Shown piece by piece: positions 1 through 12,239 of a DNA stretch of 64,000 nt. How positions within the stretch are numbered: position 1 is the first letter of the stretch; each line of letters starts with the position of its first letter. Under the pieces are notes generated by a model. The model did no database searches and had not been told where the DNA came from. It saw nothing but the letters and a program-made list of their open reading frames with translations. The stretch comes from Cenococcum geophilum 1.58 (taxonomy: Eukaryota > Ascomycota > Dothideomycetes > Gloniales > Gloniaceae). The translations under genes and the position numbers were made by a program. The stretch is taken from NCBI GenBank assembly GCA_001692895.1, contig KV748198.1, positions 904,367 through 968,366 on the forward strand. Direction: 5' to 3'.

Positions 1-1478
1 AGCCCCCTAGTATTAAAGGTAAGAAACGATAGAAAGGCACCTGCGCTCCCCTAGCTTATTGCCTATTATTTCCATTTATATAACCTTACGTGTAGTTATT
101 CCTGTAGTTATTAAGCCCTTACCTTCCATCTCTTGTATTTAATATAGTCTTCTCTCTCCTACGCCTTATATATGCTTTAGTAGCAGTTTACGTATTTTAT
201 TTAGTCTTAATTTAAGCAGTGTCTTATATCGTGGGGGCCTATATAGTGGCCGCAGCATACCTATACTATATATGTGGATTAGGTATATCCCTATTATGTA
301 TAGCAAAAGCATTGTTCTAGGCGTAGTCTATAGTTATAGAGCCTTATGTTATATTTAAGGCCGTTTATAATTATTTCTTTTTAAATAAGGAGTTTTTACA
401 TTCCTAGTATATATATGCTAATGATAAGGGAGCTATACGTTTATCTAGTATCTCCCTAGCAAGTCTCTAGTGACCTTTATATCCTCTTATTATTCTTATT
501 ATTTACTTAGTTTATATTTTCCTATTAAAGCTATTAGATTTAGGTGATCTCGAGTTCTAGTATAAGGCGTTCCGTTTATTTTACTATCTTCTATATAATT
601 GCTGTGTTATCCGCCTAGCGTCCCTTTTCTACCCTAAGGCTTATAGGCACCGCTAGGACTTTTACTAGGTAATCCTTACGGAGTACTTTTATACCAATAC
701 GTTCTCCTAGCCTATCCTCTACCCTTATAGCTTGTTCCTTTACCTATTAGTTCTTTAGGGTAACTCTAATATCTTCTCTCCTAAGGTATTGGACTATAAT
801 AGCATTATAAACCTCTTTACAGATCTTTATAAGGACTTCTGTTTCTAATTATCCCCTAAGCCCCTCTACTTTTTTTATATTTGGTTATATTATAATTATA
901 TACCCAATTATTGTCTTAAAGGGGGTAAGTTCCCTATACTATAGAAGTATAGCTACGGCGGCCTAGGTGCGGTTTACCAGTAAGGGGGGTTTTTATTTAT
1001 TTTTAATTTTACTTAGCCGTTAGAGGATTTAATTAAGGGTTTACTAAAGGGGCGCCTAAGGTTTACTAGACTGGCGGAGCTATTCTGCTAGCTACGTTAG
1101 ATTGTTATAGCTAACGGTTACTCCCCTATAATTTTAGGTACTAAACGCGTCTAGTAGGCTTTATATTTTATTAGATGCCTTCTTAATAAAGGTATTTCCG
1201 CTTTATAGTATGGTATTCGCCTATCTTTGTTATAGAGGGCTATTGCTAGACGTGGTTCTGGCGGTCGCGCGCAAGTGCGAGCCACCGTCGTGCGATATGT
1301 GCCTCCCCTGCGATGCATGTATCTTAGGGGGATTCTCTAGGTGTTTTTTAGGGTTCTTTTAGTTGGTTTTAGTCTTTTTAGGCCGGGTGTAGTAAGAGCT
1401 TCAGTTTTTTGACTATATAAGTAGTATAAAGAGAAGTATATATAGTTAGAGGATAAGGAGAATAATAAACTAAGCGGC
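1..1478. repeat. AT-rich degraded repeat, class unknown
   Basis: Very AT- and TpA-rich sequence with stops in every frame, typical of RIP-mutated transposon DNA. A short GC-richer island lies at about 1240-1330. I could not recognise a transposase, reverse transcriptase or terminal repeats here; it may be the end of an element that begins outside the window. Confidence 0.5.
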
Positions 1479-1550
1479 TTATTATAGTTTTCTTATCTAC
1501 TGCAACTCGATTTTAAATAAGCCCCCCTAAATTAAATAAAACACCCCTTA

Positions 1551-1825
1551 TATAACGGTGCTAAGGCGCATTACCTACTAAATTCTGTTATGCTTTTGCT
1601 ATATTCTACTAACCCTAACTTCTACTAACTAATTAGGATTTTCCATCCCTAGGATAGAAAATCGCTATTAGCTCGCTTACTACTAGCGCCTTAACAACCT
1701 CTTTTATATTTATATTAACCTCTAACAATCTTCTTCTTCTTCTTTTTCTTTTTTTTTAGCTTAGTATCTTTATTAAATAGCAATCTATAAGCTTTAGTTT
1801 AGAGGCATTTATATAAGCCGTTATA
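1551..1825 (+). repeat. Left LTR of Gypsy element
   Basis: About 275 bp, beginning TATAACGGTGCTA and ending AAGCCGTTATA. It matches 7478-7745 along its length, with differences mostly of the C/T or G/A type expected from RIP. Confidence 0.85.
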
Positions 1826-3534
1826 TTATATTAAGCTCACTCTATACTGCCTAGGAAGGCCTTAAATAATATCCTACCTTAAAAAAAGACTTTATCTGCA
1901 ACGACGCGTTAACGCGTTATACTTAGACTTAGATATTAAAACCACCCCATACTGCCTAAAAAGGCCCTAATAGTATCCCACTTTATAGGCTAGACTGTAC
2001 TTAACCTATACCCCAAAATTAAAACCAAATTATATAATTTTAATAAACCCTAGGAAGCTAATAATGGTACCTAAAGCTAGCTTAACTAAAAGAGCTGTTT
2101 AAAAAGAATATAAGATCTAATTAGGATTAGAGATCGAAAATAATAATAACGCTTTAAATATACGCGAGCAGATTTATACCCTTAAGGCTAATTAGGCAGC
2201 TAATTATCTTAAAGCAAAAATATATAGGAGACCCTATAAGAGATCCTAGAAAGGCTTACAGCCCTATAAAATAGCTTAGCTCCCCCTTTTTAAAGTCCTA
2301 GCTAACCTATTTACTCTACTAAATACGATATACTAGGTAGTATAGATATGGTAGTAAAATAATTAAAATCTAATAAGCTTTTTAACTCTTAACTACTATT
2401 TAACAGAATAGACCCTACCTTTAAAAACTGGAGGATTTAAGGACGAGAAAAACTCCAAGTTAACTATAACTATTTCCTCTTTAAAGAAGCTAAAATGCTT
2501 TACCTCTTTAGTCGAACTATAGGGGACGCCTAATGTTACCTTTAAGCTAAGTTCGAAGATAAATCCCCTGTCTAATTTATATCTATTAATAAGATGCTAT
2601 AATATCTAGCTACTATTTACGTTAATTTAAATAAAGTATAGGATTCCTAATATAACTATAACTGCCTAATAATAAAACCATGTTAATCCTTTGCTAAGTT
2701 CTAGACTTAATTCTTATACCTTATAGGAGAAGGCCAAGTTCCCTATAAAAATTACCGTTTAGACCTATACAATAAACTAATAATTAGGCTGTAAGAAAAG
2801 ATCGCAGTAACCTTAAATAACCTACTAAACTACGCGAGACTCGCAGCTTATTATCTATTATTAAATTTAGAACTAAAGCAAATTAACGCCTACCCTAATT
2901 AGTAGAAGCGACCCTAAAACCTATTAACTACACCTATAGGAGCTAAAGGAGGAAGATATGCTACTATAGCCCCTATACTAAGAGCGGTTATAACTATATA
3001 CCTATAAGCCTTATCTGACCCATAGTATACCACGCCCTTAACTAGCACTTGCCGCAATACTCTAATTAACCCTACTATAGTTACGTGCTATAACTATAGA
3101 AAGAATAGCTACTTTACCTTATTTTACCCAGAGTTAAAGGATATAGGTAATATTAAGGAAATAGAGAAAGGAGGCACGTCTAATAAGTTAGGAAAAGATA
3201 AATTTTAGGGAAAGACTTCCCCCTAAGATACCCTATTAATCTTAAAGAGATTAATCTAAGTTAGTTAATAGGTAGAAAATACTTTATAGTTCTATATATA
3301 GTATTTTAAAACGGATATAGAGTTAATATAACCGCCCTTATTAACACTAGAGTAAATAGCTTTGCCTTTATAAATACTACCTATATTAATAACATCGCTA
3401 AGTTTCTAAATATAGAAGCTGCCTAACTAGAGAAGCCTATTTAAGTAAAAGGCTATAATAGCTAAGCCGGTTAGCCGGTTACCTATGTCTTAAAATAATA
3501 TATTTCCCTTAATAGATAATGCTAATTTAGTATC

Positions 3535-3722
3535 TGTCACGGCACTGACCTAACACGTTGTTATGACTCGGCGTTGCTATAACACGAGCACAGACCTAAC
3601 CCCTAAGCGACACGTATATATACCGCCTTACCTCTATACATAGATCCTTACACAATATCGTTTGTCAATTATACACAGTTATCTCGTACATCGTACCTTG
3701 ACCGTCAGCACGTACTGTAATG
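3535..3722 (-). mobile_element. Solo LTR inside the Gypsy element
   Basis: A 188-bp GC-richer insert starting TGTCACGGCACTGACC, flanked by 5-base duplications gtatc (3530-3534 and 3723-3727). It is the reverse complement of the solo LTR at 14579-14765, so both come from one LTR family. The interruption of the Gypsy internal region shows that it arrived after that element. Confidence 0.8.
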
Positions 3723-6700
3723 GTATCCCCTTTTATATCCTAAATCCAGAGTCCTATAATATAATCCTTAGCCAAAAATAGATATTCTATTTTAATATTT
3801 GGCTAAATATACAATAAAGACAGTTTATTTAGCCGGAGGATAAACTAAGATTACCCTCCTATATTAGAGAAATCCGAACTAACCGTAAGACGCTAGCCAT
3901 AAAAGCTAACCCTACTTACTAGCGAGACGTTAAGGTCTATAACCTAGCCTTTTCCTAAAAAAAATACCTACCGCGAGGCTAAAAGGAACTCTTTTATACC
4001 AATAAAGATACTCCACTAAAGCGCTACGGTTAACGAAGACCCTACTTATAGTAGTAGGATAGATAGTAACGTAAATAATATCTAAATTACATAGATTTAA
4101 CTAACATAGAAGAGAACATACTAATAGGATATAAGGGACGACCTTTAGAAGATATAATAAGAGCTAGAAGAAGTAACAATAACGCCGTTACCTTAGAAGC
4201 CCCTAAGGTCCTATACACCCCTATTATTACGCAACCCCCCTATAGTAGATATCGCTGTAATTAATACTATAGCATTCCACTTTAATATATATAGGAGGGA
4301 CAACGGGGTCTTTATAACTAGCTTATATAAAATTAACTAGATTATTAATAAGAGGGAAGAAAAGCTAGCTAAAAAGACTAATAAAGAGCTAGTTAAACGT
4401 CTTCTTTTACCTTCTACTTAGAATATAAGAACGCATTTTTAAAAGCGGCTTTAGATAAATTGCCTCCCTACCAGATATATAATTATAAGATTTAACTAAA
4501 AGCCGATAACTCGCTAGGCTATAGCCCCCTTTATTAATAATTAACGGACAAGCTAAAAGTAATAAAGTAATACTTACTTAATAACCTTAATAAAGGGTTT
4601 ATTAAGCCAAGCCAAGCCCCTTTTACTTCCCCTATTTTATTTATAAAAAGCCTAATAGAGGCCTATGCTTTTATATTAACTATTAGAAGTTAAACACTAT
4701 TATATAAAAAAATTAGTACCCTTTTCCCTTAATTAACGAAACCCTTATACGTCTAAGCTGGGTAAAGATCTTTACTAAACTTAATATCCGTTAAGCTTTC
4801 TACCAAATTTGGATAAACCCTTCTTTTAAAGACTTAATAACGTTCTATACCCGTTATAGGTCCTATAAATATAAAGTCCTTCCTTTTAGACTTATAAATG
4901 GGCCTACTATATACCAAAGGTATATAAATAACGTCCTATTTAACTACCTTAATGAATTCTACACAGTATACCTAAACGATATTATTATATACTTAGACGA
5001 CAAACTTAAGCACTAGGTTTATATTAAGAAGATTTTAAAGAGACTATAGAACGTAGGCTTATAAGTTAATATTAAGAAATATAAATTTAGGGTAAAATAT
5101 ATAAAGTATTTTAGGTTTATTATTACTATAAAAGAAATTAAAGTTAATCCTAAGAAGGTTAAAGCAATCCGTAACTAGAAACCCCCTTATACTATAAAAG
5201 GGATCTAGTTCTTCCTTAGCTTTTATAACTTCTACTATTAATTTATCCGCGACTATAGAGTTATAGCTAAGTCTCTTATAAGACTTACCCGGAAAGATAC
5301 GCCTTTTATCTTTAATAATAACTATATAGAAGCCTTTAAGGAGCTAAAAGTTCGGTTTATCTCTTCTCTAATTATCCATTACTATAACCTAGACCTTAAA
5401 TTAATGCTAAAAACGGGTACTTTTAATAAAGTTATAGCGGGAATCCTATCGCAGCTATATCTAGACGGCGAATGGTACCCTATTACCTTTTTCTTAAAAA
5501 TAATAGACCTAGTTAAGTATAACTATAAAGTATATAATAAAGAAATGCTAGCTATTATCTAATCGCTATCCTAATAGCGCGCAGAGCTTAAAGGTATAAA
5601 CTCTTAGATTAAGATATATACAGATTATAAAGCCCTAAAGTATTTTATAATAACTAAGCAGCTTACTAGTTAATAAGCCTAGTGGGCTAAAATACTCTCC
5701 TAATTCTTCTTTACAATTATATACTATCTCAATAAGCAAAACTTTTAGGCTAATACCCTAACCCGGAGGAAATAGGATATAGGTCCTTAGAATAAGCTAA
5801 AGGCTTAGCACTAGATATAGGCATTTCTCTGTCCTAAACAGCTTGATCTACAGATCTTTAAGGAACTACACTCTAAATAGAACGAGTTGGCGCCTATAGA
5901 AGGAGAGGTCCTAAATAAACTAATAGGACTAATTAACCGCATCCTAACTATAAACTGTATAGCTAACTCCCTAAAGGCCCTTCGCAATTAAGCTATAAAA
6001 GGTAACCCTAATTTAGAAATAGAAGAAGGACTACTGTTATACTAAGAACGGCTTATAGTTCCAGACGTTAACAACCTACGGATAGAGCTAATCCGTAAAG
6101 CCCACTATTGGGTCTCTAGTATACCTTAGCTAAAACAAAACCTATTAACTATTAACGCCCTATTACTACTAGTAAGGACTTCTATCTAATATAGAGCGAT
6201 TTATTAAAAACTGCCACGCCTATAAACACGTAGATACCCCTAGGGATTAAACTCCTAGGTAGCTATAACCACTACTAATCCTAGCACGTCCTTAGTAATA
6301 CATTATAATAGACTTTAAGTTATTTCTAAAGGACGCCTACGGCTATAATATGGCCTTTATAGCAATCCATCTCCCTCCCTTATTTTAATACTATAACTGC
6401 GAAGGATATAGCCCGCCTCTATATTAACAATATCTACTAAATCTACGGCGCTTTAGAATTAATTATCTCTAACTATAGCCCCTAGTTTATATTGGATTTC
6501 TAAAACAAATTCTACTATATCCTTAGGATTAAGATTAAACTCTTTACTATATTTTACCCTTAGACTAACGGTTAAACCAAGATTATAAACTAGTACCTTT
6601 ACTAGCAACTACGACCCTTTATAAACTACTATTAGGATAACTAGTTGGAATTACTACCTATAATAGACTACGCGCAGCTTACGCTTCCCTATAACAGCAT

Positions 6701-7477
6701 AGGAATATCGCCGTTTAAACTACTCTACGGATATACGCCATAAACGTCCTTTAATTGGGATAGACCTACTAAACCTATTATAGCCCGCGAACGCCTTAGC
6801 TGTAAAGAAGTCTAGATATTTATAAAGAGAATACATAAAGCCTAGAAGACTGCTTAAGCAATTATAAAGAAGGCGTAAAAGAAAAAGAAATTTAATATAA
6901 ACTAATATTGTCGCGAGGTAGACTTCCAAGTAAGAGATAAGGTATAGGTGTTAATAAAAAACTAGAAAACCTAGAGGCCGAGCCATAAGCTAGACCACTA
7001 AATAGCTAGCCTATATAGGATTCTTTAAAAGGAAGGGCACTCTTTTAGGGTTAAGCTACCAGAATTAATAAAGATCCACCCTATCTCCTCCCTAAACCGA
7101 CTATAAAAGGCTATAAATAATCCATTGCCTAGGTAGTATAACGATCCCCTACCGCTAATCTAGATTGCAGAGGATAAGAAATAGAAAGTTAAAGAAATCC
7201 TAGTAGTTAAGAAGGTCCGTAATGTCTTAAAATACTATATAAGCTAGGTAGGCTATAATAACGACCTAAAATGGTATCCTGCGTCTAATTTTAAGTACTT
7301 CTCCTATAAGCTACGGGATTTCTACCTAGCCTACCTAAACCTCCCTAGACCACTATGTATATTAAAAAACTAAATTAAATACTAGAAAGAAGGGGTGGAT
7401 AACTATAACAATTTAGATAATAATAAGGAGCTTAGATAACGCCTAAGGGCAGGCTTTTTTAGAAGGGGGGGAGGTAA

Positions 7478-7745
7478 TATAACGGTGCTAGGGCGCGTTA
7501 CCTACCAAATTCTGCTATGCTTTTGCTATATTCTACCAACCCTAACTTCTGCTAACTAATTAGGATTTTCTGGGATGGAAAATCGCTATTAGCTCGCTTA
7601 CCACTAGCGCCTTAGCGACCCCTTTTATATTTACATTGACCCCTAATAGTCTTCTTCTTCTTTTTATTTTTCTCCTTAGCTTAGTATCTTTATTAAATAG
7701 TAATCTACAAGCTTTAGTTTAGAGGCATTTATGCAAGCCGTTATA
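7478..7745 (+). repeat. Right LTR of Gypsy element
   Basis: About 268 bp, preceded by a GGGGGGGAGG polypurine tract. It retains slightly more C and G than the left LTR. The end inverts the start (AACGG and CCGTT), as in normal LTRs. Confidence 0.85.
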
Positions 7746-8130
7746 CCCTATAGCCTCACTAATATAGCTTTATATTTTATAAATAAGAGGCCTATTTTAT
7801 AGCTCTATTCTAGGGCTACAAAATAAGCCCTTATTTATATAATTTAGGGCTATTTTAGTAGAGTTATAAGGGGTGCTTATTTTTAGGGTAGAGGGGTCAG
7901 ATTAGTTAGTATAAAGCCTTAATTTAAGTTATAAAGAACCCCATATAATTCCACTAATATTGGTCCAATTTATATAAATAAGGGCTTATTTTATAGCCTT
8001 AGAATAGAGCTATAAAATAGGCCTCTTATTTATAAAATATAAAGCTATATTAGTGGGGCTATAGGAGGTGTTTTATTTAATTTAGGGGGGCTTATCTAGA
8101 AGTAAGTTGCAGTAGATAAGAAAACCACAA

Positions 8131-8870
8131 TATATATAAGAAGTATTATAATTTAAATTCATTGTTATTAGGTAAAAAAGGCTTTAACTTTTAGAGTATA
8201 CTTACTAGTAAATATATAAATCTAAACTTAAGTACTTTATTAAAGATACCTCTACTAAAGCTAAATAATATATTATTAACCTACTAGCTTATTAGTAAGG
8301 CATTAAGTATATCTATTTAATTCTTTATTGCTATTACAGCACTAGCAGAAAATGGCAGAACTTAGTTGGCAAAATTTGGCAGAACTTTGCGGTCACGTAA
8401 CTAGAGGACCGCATAAAAGAACCCTACTTCAGCTGGCGCTACTCTTTTTCTCCTTTCCTTTCTCTAGCTTTGGATCCTCGTTTATAGACAATCTAATCGT
8501 ACAGGCTTGCGCGTCCCTCTTTCCGTACTCGTACCTCGATTAACTAAGTCGCTATTAATTGTATAGTAATAGACCTCTTTTCTATACTAGTAATAAGCTC
8601 TAAGTATAAATATAAGTTTAGCTCTACTAATAATATAATTACTAATAACTAAAACTATATAGCTAATAAAACAATTAAGGCGCTAAGCTTTAGAAAAGCT
8701 AGTTAAATAAAGGGTATATAAAAAAGGATAAGGATAAATAAGGAGTATAAAGATGACTTATTTTTAGAGTATATATTTACTATATAATGCGAAGCTCTGC
8801 TAAAAATTGTCTAGTACCCAAATTCTCTATCACGGACTACCCAATTGGGTAATTCTCGGCAATCAATCGC
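8131..8870. repeat. AT-rich degraded region with a GC-normal patch
   Basis: Mostly RIP-like sequence. A patch at about 8345-8545 has ordinary base composition and a 63-codon reading frame, but no recognisable protein and no supporting signals. I see no gene here. Confidence 0.4.
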
Positions 8871-8883
8871 AATTATTTAATTA

Positions 8884-9898
8884 GTAGTAACTCTTTAATT
8901 AACGTCTAATACGGATCCTATCTAGGCCCACGCAGACTACTCCGTTATAGGGGGAAAACTTATAGTTTATATAAAGAAAACCCTGCAGTTAGGGGAAGGA
9001 AAAACCCTATGAGCCACCTTAGTCGGATAAAAAACCCCAAATTGCCATGTTTGCACATAGTGCGGCCCTACAGGCCTACAGCTACGTCCTCCTCCTTAGA
9101 TGTTTTGAACTCCTTAGGAACCACTGCTTCCTTCTCTAGCTTATCTAAAGCTAGGGTTCACTACGTCCTAGCTAGGCCTTGCTGATTAATTACCATACGC
9201 TTATAGTTGTGTCCCGTATCTTGGCCACCCCCTATATGCTATCTCTTATTAACCATTACTAATACGCCTTGCCTCCCCCCCCCCTAAGGCCTATCGAAGG
9301 CGTAAGGGGGATTCATCCGTTCTACCATCCTAATACTAAAAGACAAAAGCGGGATGTGTGTGTGTGTATCTGGGTATCTTTTATGCCTAGGCCCCAGTCA
9401 TTAGGCCCTCTCTAAGGGCACTACTCCATCGAGAGGAGACAAGGAAAACCGTACGGGGTTATCCAGCTGCCTTTTAGTAGTATTACGGTAGTACGGCAAG
9501 TAACCGCATGCTCCGCGGGCGATCGCCCTAGGGGTTAGGAGGGGCCGTATATTTGCTCGTCCGTTCGTTCACGCTTATCTATTCGTCAATATAAGGTCGT
9601 CAATACTTTCTATCAGGGTTTTTAGGGATGTTATTGAAAACTACTTATCCATGTTAGATCGTACAGGTGCCCTGGATAGAACAGTGTAGTAGTCGTCGTA
9701 TTATAGAGGGCCAACAGTAGTGGTTTTCAAGATCTCACCATCCAAAAATTTTTCACCACCGCCCTCGACGCCCACAACCACCACCAGGTCCTCTCCGCAC
9801 GCTGTGCGACGTCTCTGCGTTGGCTCTGGATCTGAACTTCGAAGACCAGGTTCGTAGCCGTCACCACGTACAGGTGCAGAGTCCGATTTCGACGGCCC
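8884..9898 (+). mobile_element. Long-duplication repeat family, copy 1 (non-autonomous)
   Basis: A roughly 1.0-kb insert flanked by the 13-base direct repeat aattatttaatta (8871-8883 and 9899-9911). Its left end shares TTAACGTCTAATACGG with the copies at 52628-53525 and, inverted, 20671-24466. Its right end shares the ACGTCTCTGCGTTGGCTCTG region and a terminal CCGATTTCGACGGCCC resembling the others. No open reading frame resembles a transposase, so it looks like a short derivative of the longer copy, which carries a piggyBac-like transposase. Only moderately RIP-mutated. Confidence 0.7.
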
Positions 9899-9911
9899 AA
9901 TTATTTAATTA

Positions 9912-10611
9912 ATTAGCTAATTCTCATCAGTCGATCAATCGCAACCGGGGGTCCCTGCCTGCGATTGATTGCCTGTCAAACACACTGTGAAAGCGCCTTA
10001 ATTAATTGGTGGTAGAATATTCTGCCCAAAGCGGTGTGACAAAATTTAGCCCTGGCGCCTCCGTAGGCTATTAAAGCTCATGCTACAGCGTATTATAATC
10101 GTTGTTATTACCTCGTGTTCACCTTACCTAGGCAAGTAATCTATATAAGGATTCTAAGAAAGAGCTTGGCACAGGGTTAGAACATGAAAACTTTAGAGAG
10201 ATACGGCTTTAAAGTCGGAGTTTAGAATTAAGAATATATATCCAATCAGCAATGTTATTAAGCCCACGAGGTTGCGTTACGCAGAAAGTATATAGTCTTT
10301 AAGGGGGTAAGTCCTGCTTATGTTTAGTATATAAGGGGAGACAAGAATAATAAGAATGGAACTAAAATTTGTAGATTAGCACTTCTTCTCTATACCTTAT
10401 AGCATCCAAGCATCTTTTATATACGAGCACTACTAGCATAAAGCAGCCGCACTGCCTGAATCTATTGATTCTATTCTAAGTAATTTGTATATTAACACTT
10501 CTCCATAATTAAGATAATAAGAGGTTGCAGCGTCTACAACGACCTTAATTATCTGGGTTAAGGATGCATCTTTAATAAGCCAAAGATTACTAACTTATAT
10601 CTTAGATTATC
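9912..10611. other. Intergenic, upstream of the secreted-protein gene
   Basis: GC-moderate sequence with no recognisable coding potential. A TATATAAGG motif lies at about 10142, too far from the ATG at 10612 to be assigned to it with confidence. The last 60 bases before the ATG are AT-rich. Confidence 0.4.
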
Positions 10612-11391
10612 ATGAAGTTCAGCATACTTTCACTCGGCCTCCTTGGCCTTGTCTCCTTCGCCTACTCCGCCGCCATCAAAGCCGCTGTTAAAACCAATGT
10701 CGCCAGCGTCAAACCCGCCGTGGTTAAACGTGACACTAAACTCCACTTTGAAGTCCAATTCAGCGACAAACTTATCGACGTTGGTAATCTTAACTCCTTC
10801 GATGCCGTCTGGCAGCGCATGTACGCTCAATCCAACGATCATGCTGGTCTCTCTGATGCTACCTACTATCAATTCGACAGCGCCTGCAACCACAAATTCG
10901 ACAAGCCTCAGCTTAACGTTAATGTTAAGCTTGACGGTCAATGGGGCAACTTTGGCGATTTTAATAACTGGGACATGCGCAACGCTGTTATTAAAACTAT
11001 GTGGGCTGCGGTTGATAACTTAGGTAAACAGCAAAGCCGCTTAATCTTCAGTAAATGCTATGGCACCGTTTGGCAGGAAATAGTGGCGTACACGGAAAAT
11101 GCAGCCTGCGGTCGTTTGGCTGCAATTAAGGACTGCCAGTGCGATATCCTTGCCGCGCAGTGTATGCAAGTGGACAATGGCTTCATGCTACCATCTATTA
11201 TTAAGGTGCTTGTGTATCAGAGCGATGGTGTGCTTCGCCCAGATAACTATATCGTTACTTTATCGTCCCACAAGGCTACAAGCCAAGGTGGTTGTGGAAA
11301 GGCTGGTGCGCTTGCTGAAGTCCTTGCTAGCTTTATCCCGGGTATTGGTACCTTCGTTGAGAAGGGTATTAAGGTTACTTGCCGTCAATAA
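10612..11391 (+). CDS. Predicted secreted cysteine-rich protein with propeptide
   Basis: A 259-residue single-exon frame starting at an ATG followed by a clear signal peptide (MKFSILSLGLLGLVSFAYSA, residues 1-20). A Lys-Arg at 39-40 after VKPAVV looks like a Kex2-type processing site, giving a mature chain of about 219 residues. Eight cysteines (92, 149, 166, 175, 177, 184, 228, 257) would allow four disulfides. There is no membrane segment after the signal peptide. The C-terminus is Gly-rich and hydrophobic (GCGKAGALAEVLASFIPGIG). I do not recognise the family; secretion is well supported, the function is not. It stands alone among transposons, with ordinary codon use and no sign of RIP. That setting is typical of fungal effector genes, but effector status is inference. 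Other possibilities are a cell-wall or antimicrobial-type secreted protein. Confidence 0.75.
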   Translation: MKFSILSLGLLGLVSFAYSAAIKAAVKTNVASVKPAVVKRDTKLHFEVQFSDKLIDVGNLNSFDAVWQRMYAQSNDHAGLSDATYYQFDSACNHKFDKPQLNVNVKLDGQWGNFGDFNNWDMRNAVIKTMWAAVDNLGKQQSRLIFSKCYGTVWQEIVAYTENAACGRLAAIKDCQCDILAAQCMQVDNGFMLPSIIKVLVYQSDGVLRPDNYIVTLSSHKATSQGGCGKAGALAEVLASFIPGIGTFVEKGIKVTCRQ

Positions 11392-11861
11392 GCAATTGGC
11401 ATTTATATGCGGGGATGAGCGGAGAGGGCTATTAGTTTTGACCTTTTTTGGTTTTTCTCCTAGGGTTTCTCTCTTCTTATAGATAGTTATGTTCATACTT
11501 CAAAGTACACAATTAACGTTGTTGTTGGCAAAACGACTTTAAACTTACTACTTGACTCTAAACTGTGACACTCATAACAGGCCAATAAAATGGTCGATCT
11601 AATTAATAGGAATATTTACTATAAAAAAGGAATTAGTGAAGAAAGGCTTGTGCAATATGCCACTGTTAAACCCAAACCGCTAGCTGCACCAGAAGCTAAG
11701 CGCAATGTTGGCAAACCTTGTGGTTAGAAGGGATCAGTTTGAGGCGGAAGGTTATACTCTGCTTTTATCCCCTATAGTGCGAAAAGCACACCTCACTTTG
11801 CCTTAGGCATTTACTTTCTTGGCATTAGGAACACTAAAATCTAGGTAAACAAACCATCTAT
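11392..11861. other. Intergenic, no gene recognised
   Basis: Ordinary base composition. A 45-codon ATG frame at 11590-11727 ends in NVGKPCG, and nearby frames hold short peptide-like stretches. Nothing is long enough or similar enough to a known family to call. It may include the 3' untranslated region of the preceding gene or an old gene remnant. Confidence 0.35.
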
Positions 11862-12006
11862 CTTCTTCTTCTTCTTCTTCTTCTTTCTCTCTCTCTCTTC
11901 TTCTTCTTCTTTCTCTCTCTCTCTTCTTCTTCTTCTTTCTCTCTCTCTCTTCTTCTTCTTCTTTCTCTCTCTCTCTTCTTCTTCTTCTCTTTCTCTTCCC
12001 TCTTTT
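11862..12006. repeat. Polypyrimidine compound satellite
   Basis: About five tandem units of roughly 26 bp, each an alternation of (TTC)n and (TC)n blocks, purely C/T on the plus strand. The long frame on the minus strand (poly Arg/Glu/Lys) is a by-product of the repeat, not a gene. Such homopurine-homopyrimidine tracts can form triplex DNA. Confidence 0.9.
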
Positions 12007-12239
12007 TCCCAATTTTTTTTTCCCCGTCACGTGAGGAATGTTACTTTTTCCTTTCCCTTTCTCGCGACGCGATCCTCTCTCTTTCAATTCTTCTATTAAT
12101 GGACCCTCTCCGCTGCTGTGGGACGTGTAATCAATCTCTACCCCTCTCTGCCTTTCCTTACGGACTGGCTAATACTATCTGTAAGACCTATATTACCTGT
12201 ACCGTTTGTATTTCTCTTATTTACTTTCGGAAACACGTT

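Larger units (their letters stand above)
1551..7745 (+). mobile_element. Ty3/Gypsy (chromovirus-type) LTR retrotransposon, fossil
   Basis: Bounded by direct LTRs (1551-1825 and 7478-7745), with near-matching 5-base flanks (cctta/cccta) and a purine-rich tract just before the right LTR. Recognisable parts on the plus strand, in Gypsy order: gag-like region with a zinc-knuckle trace (about 2370-3150), reverse transcriptase (about 4600-5250), RNase H (about 5330-5700), integrase (about 6050-6650) and a chromodomain-like stretch (about 7190-7330). It is broken throughout, with very many breaks of RIP type, and contains a solo LTR at 3535-3722. Net length is about 6.0 kb, usual for the family. Old and inactive. 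Confidence 0.85.
1479..8130. repeat. Foldback MITE split by a Gypsy insertion
   Basis: Two long arms are reverse complements. The left arm runs from about 1479 to 1550 and resumes at 7746-7850 after the Gypsy element. The right arm is about 7955-8130. Shared pieces include the outer motif CTTATCTACTGCAACT (inverted at right as AGTTGCAGTAGATAAG) and a long inner stretch rich in ATAAATAAGAGGCC. Without the Gypsy insertion and its 5-base duplication the element is about 455 bp with arms of roughly 170 bp and a loop near 7851-7955. No coding capacity is visible. The outer ends fade, so the limits are approximate and I could not fix a target duplication. Confidence 0.7.

Noticed and set aside
8352-8543. 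63-codon ATG frame in a GC-normal patch
   Set aside because: No recognisable protein, no supporting signals; length expected by chance in such a patch.
10630-11496. Other frames overlapping the secreted-protein gene on both strands
   Set aside because: Shadows of 10612-11391, which alone has a signal peptide and ordered cysteines.
11590-11727. 45-codon ATG frame ending NVGKPCG
   Set aside because: Too short and without family resemblance; possibly an old gene fragment, but not supportable.
11803-12087. Arg/Glu/Lys-rich minus-strand frame
   Set aside because: Produced by the pyrimidine satellite; low complexity.
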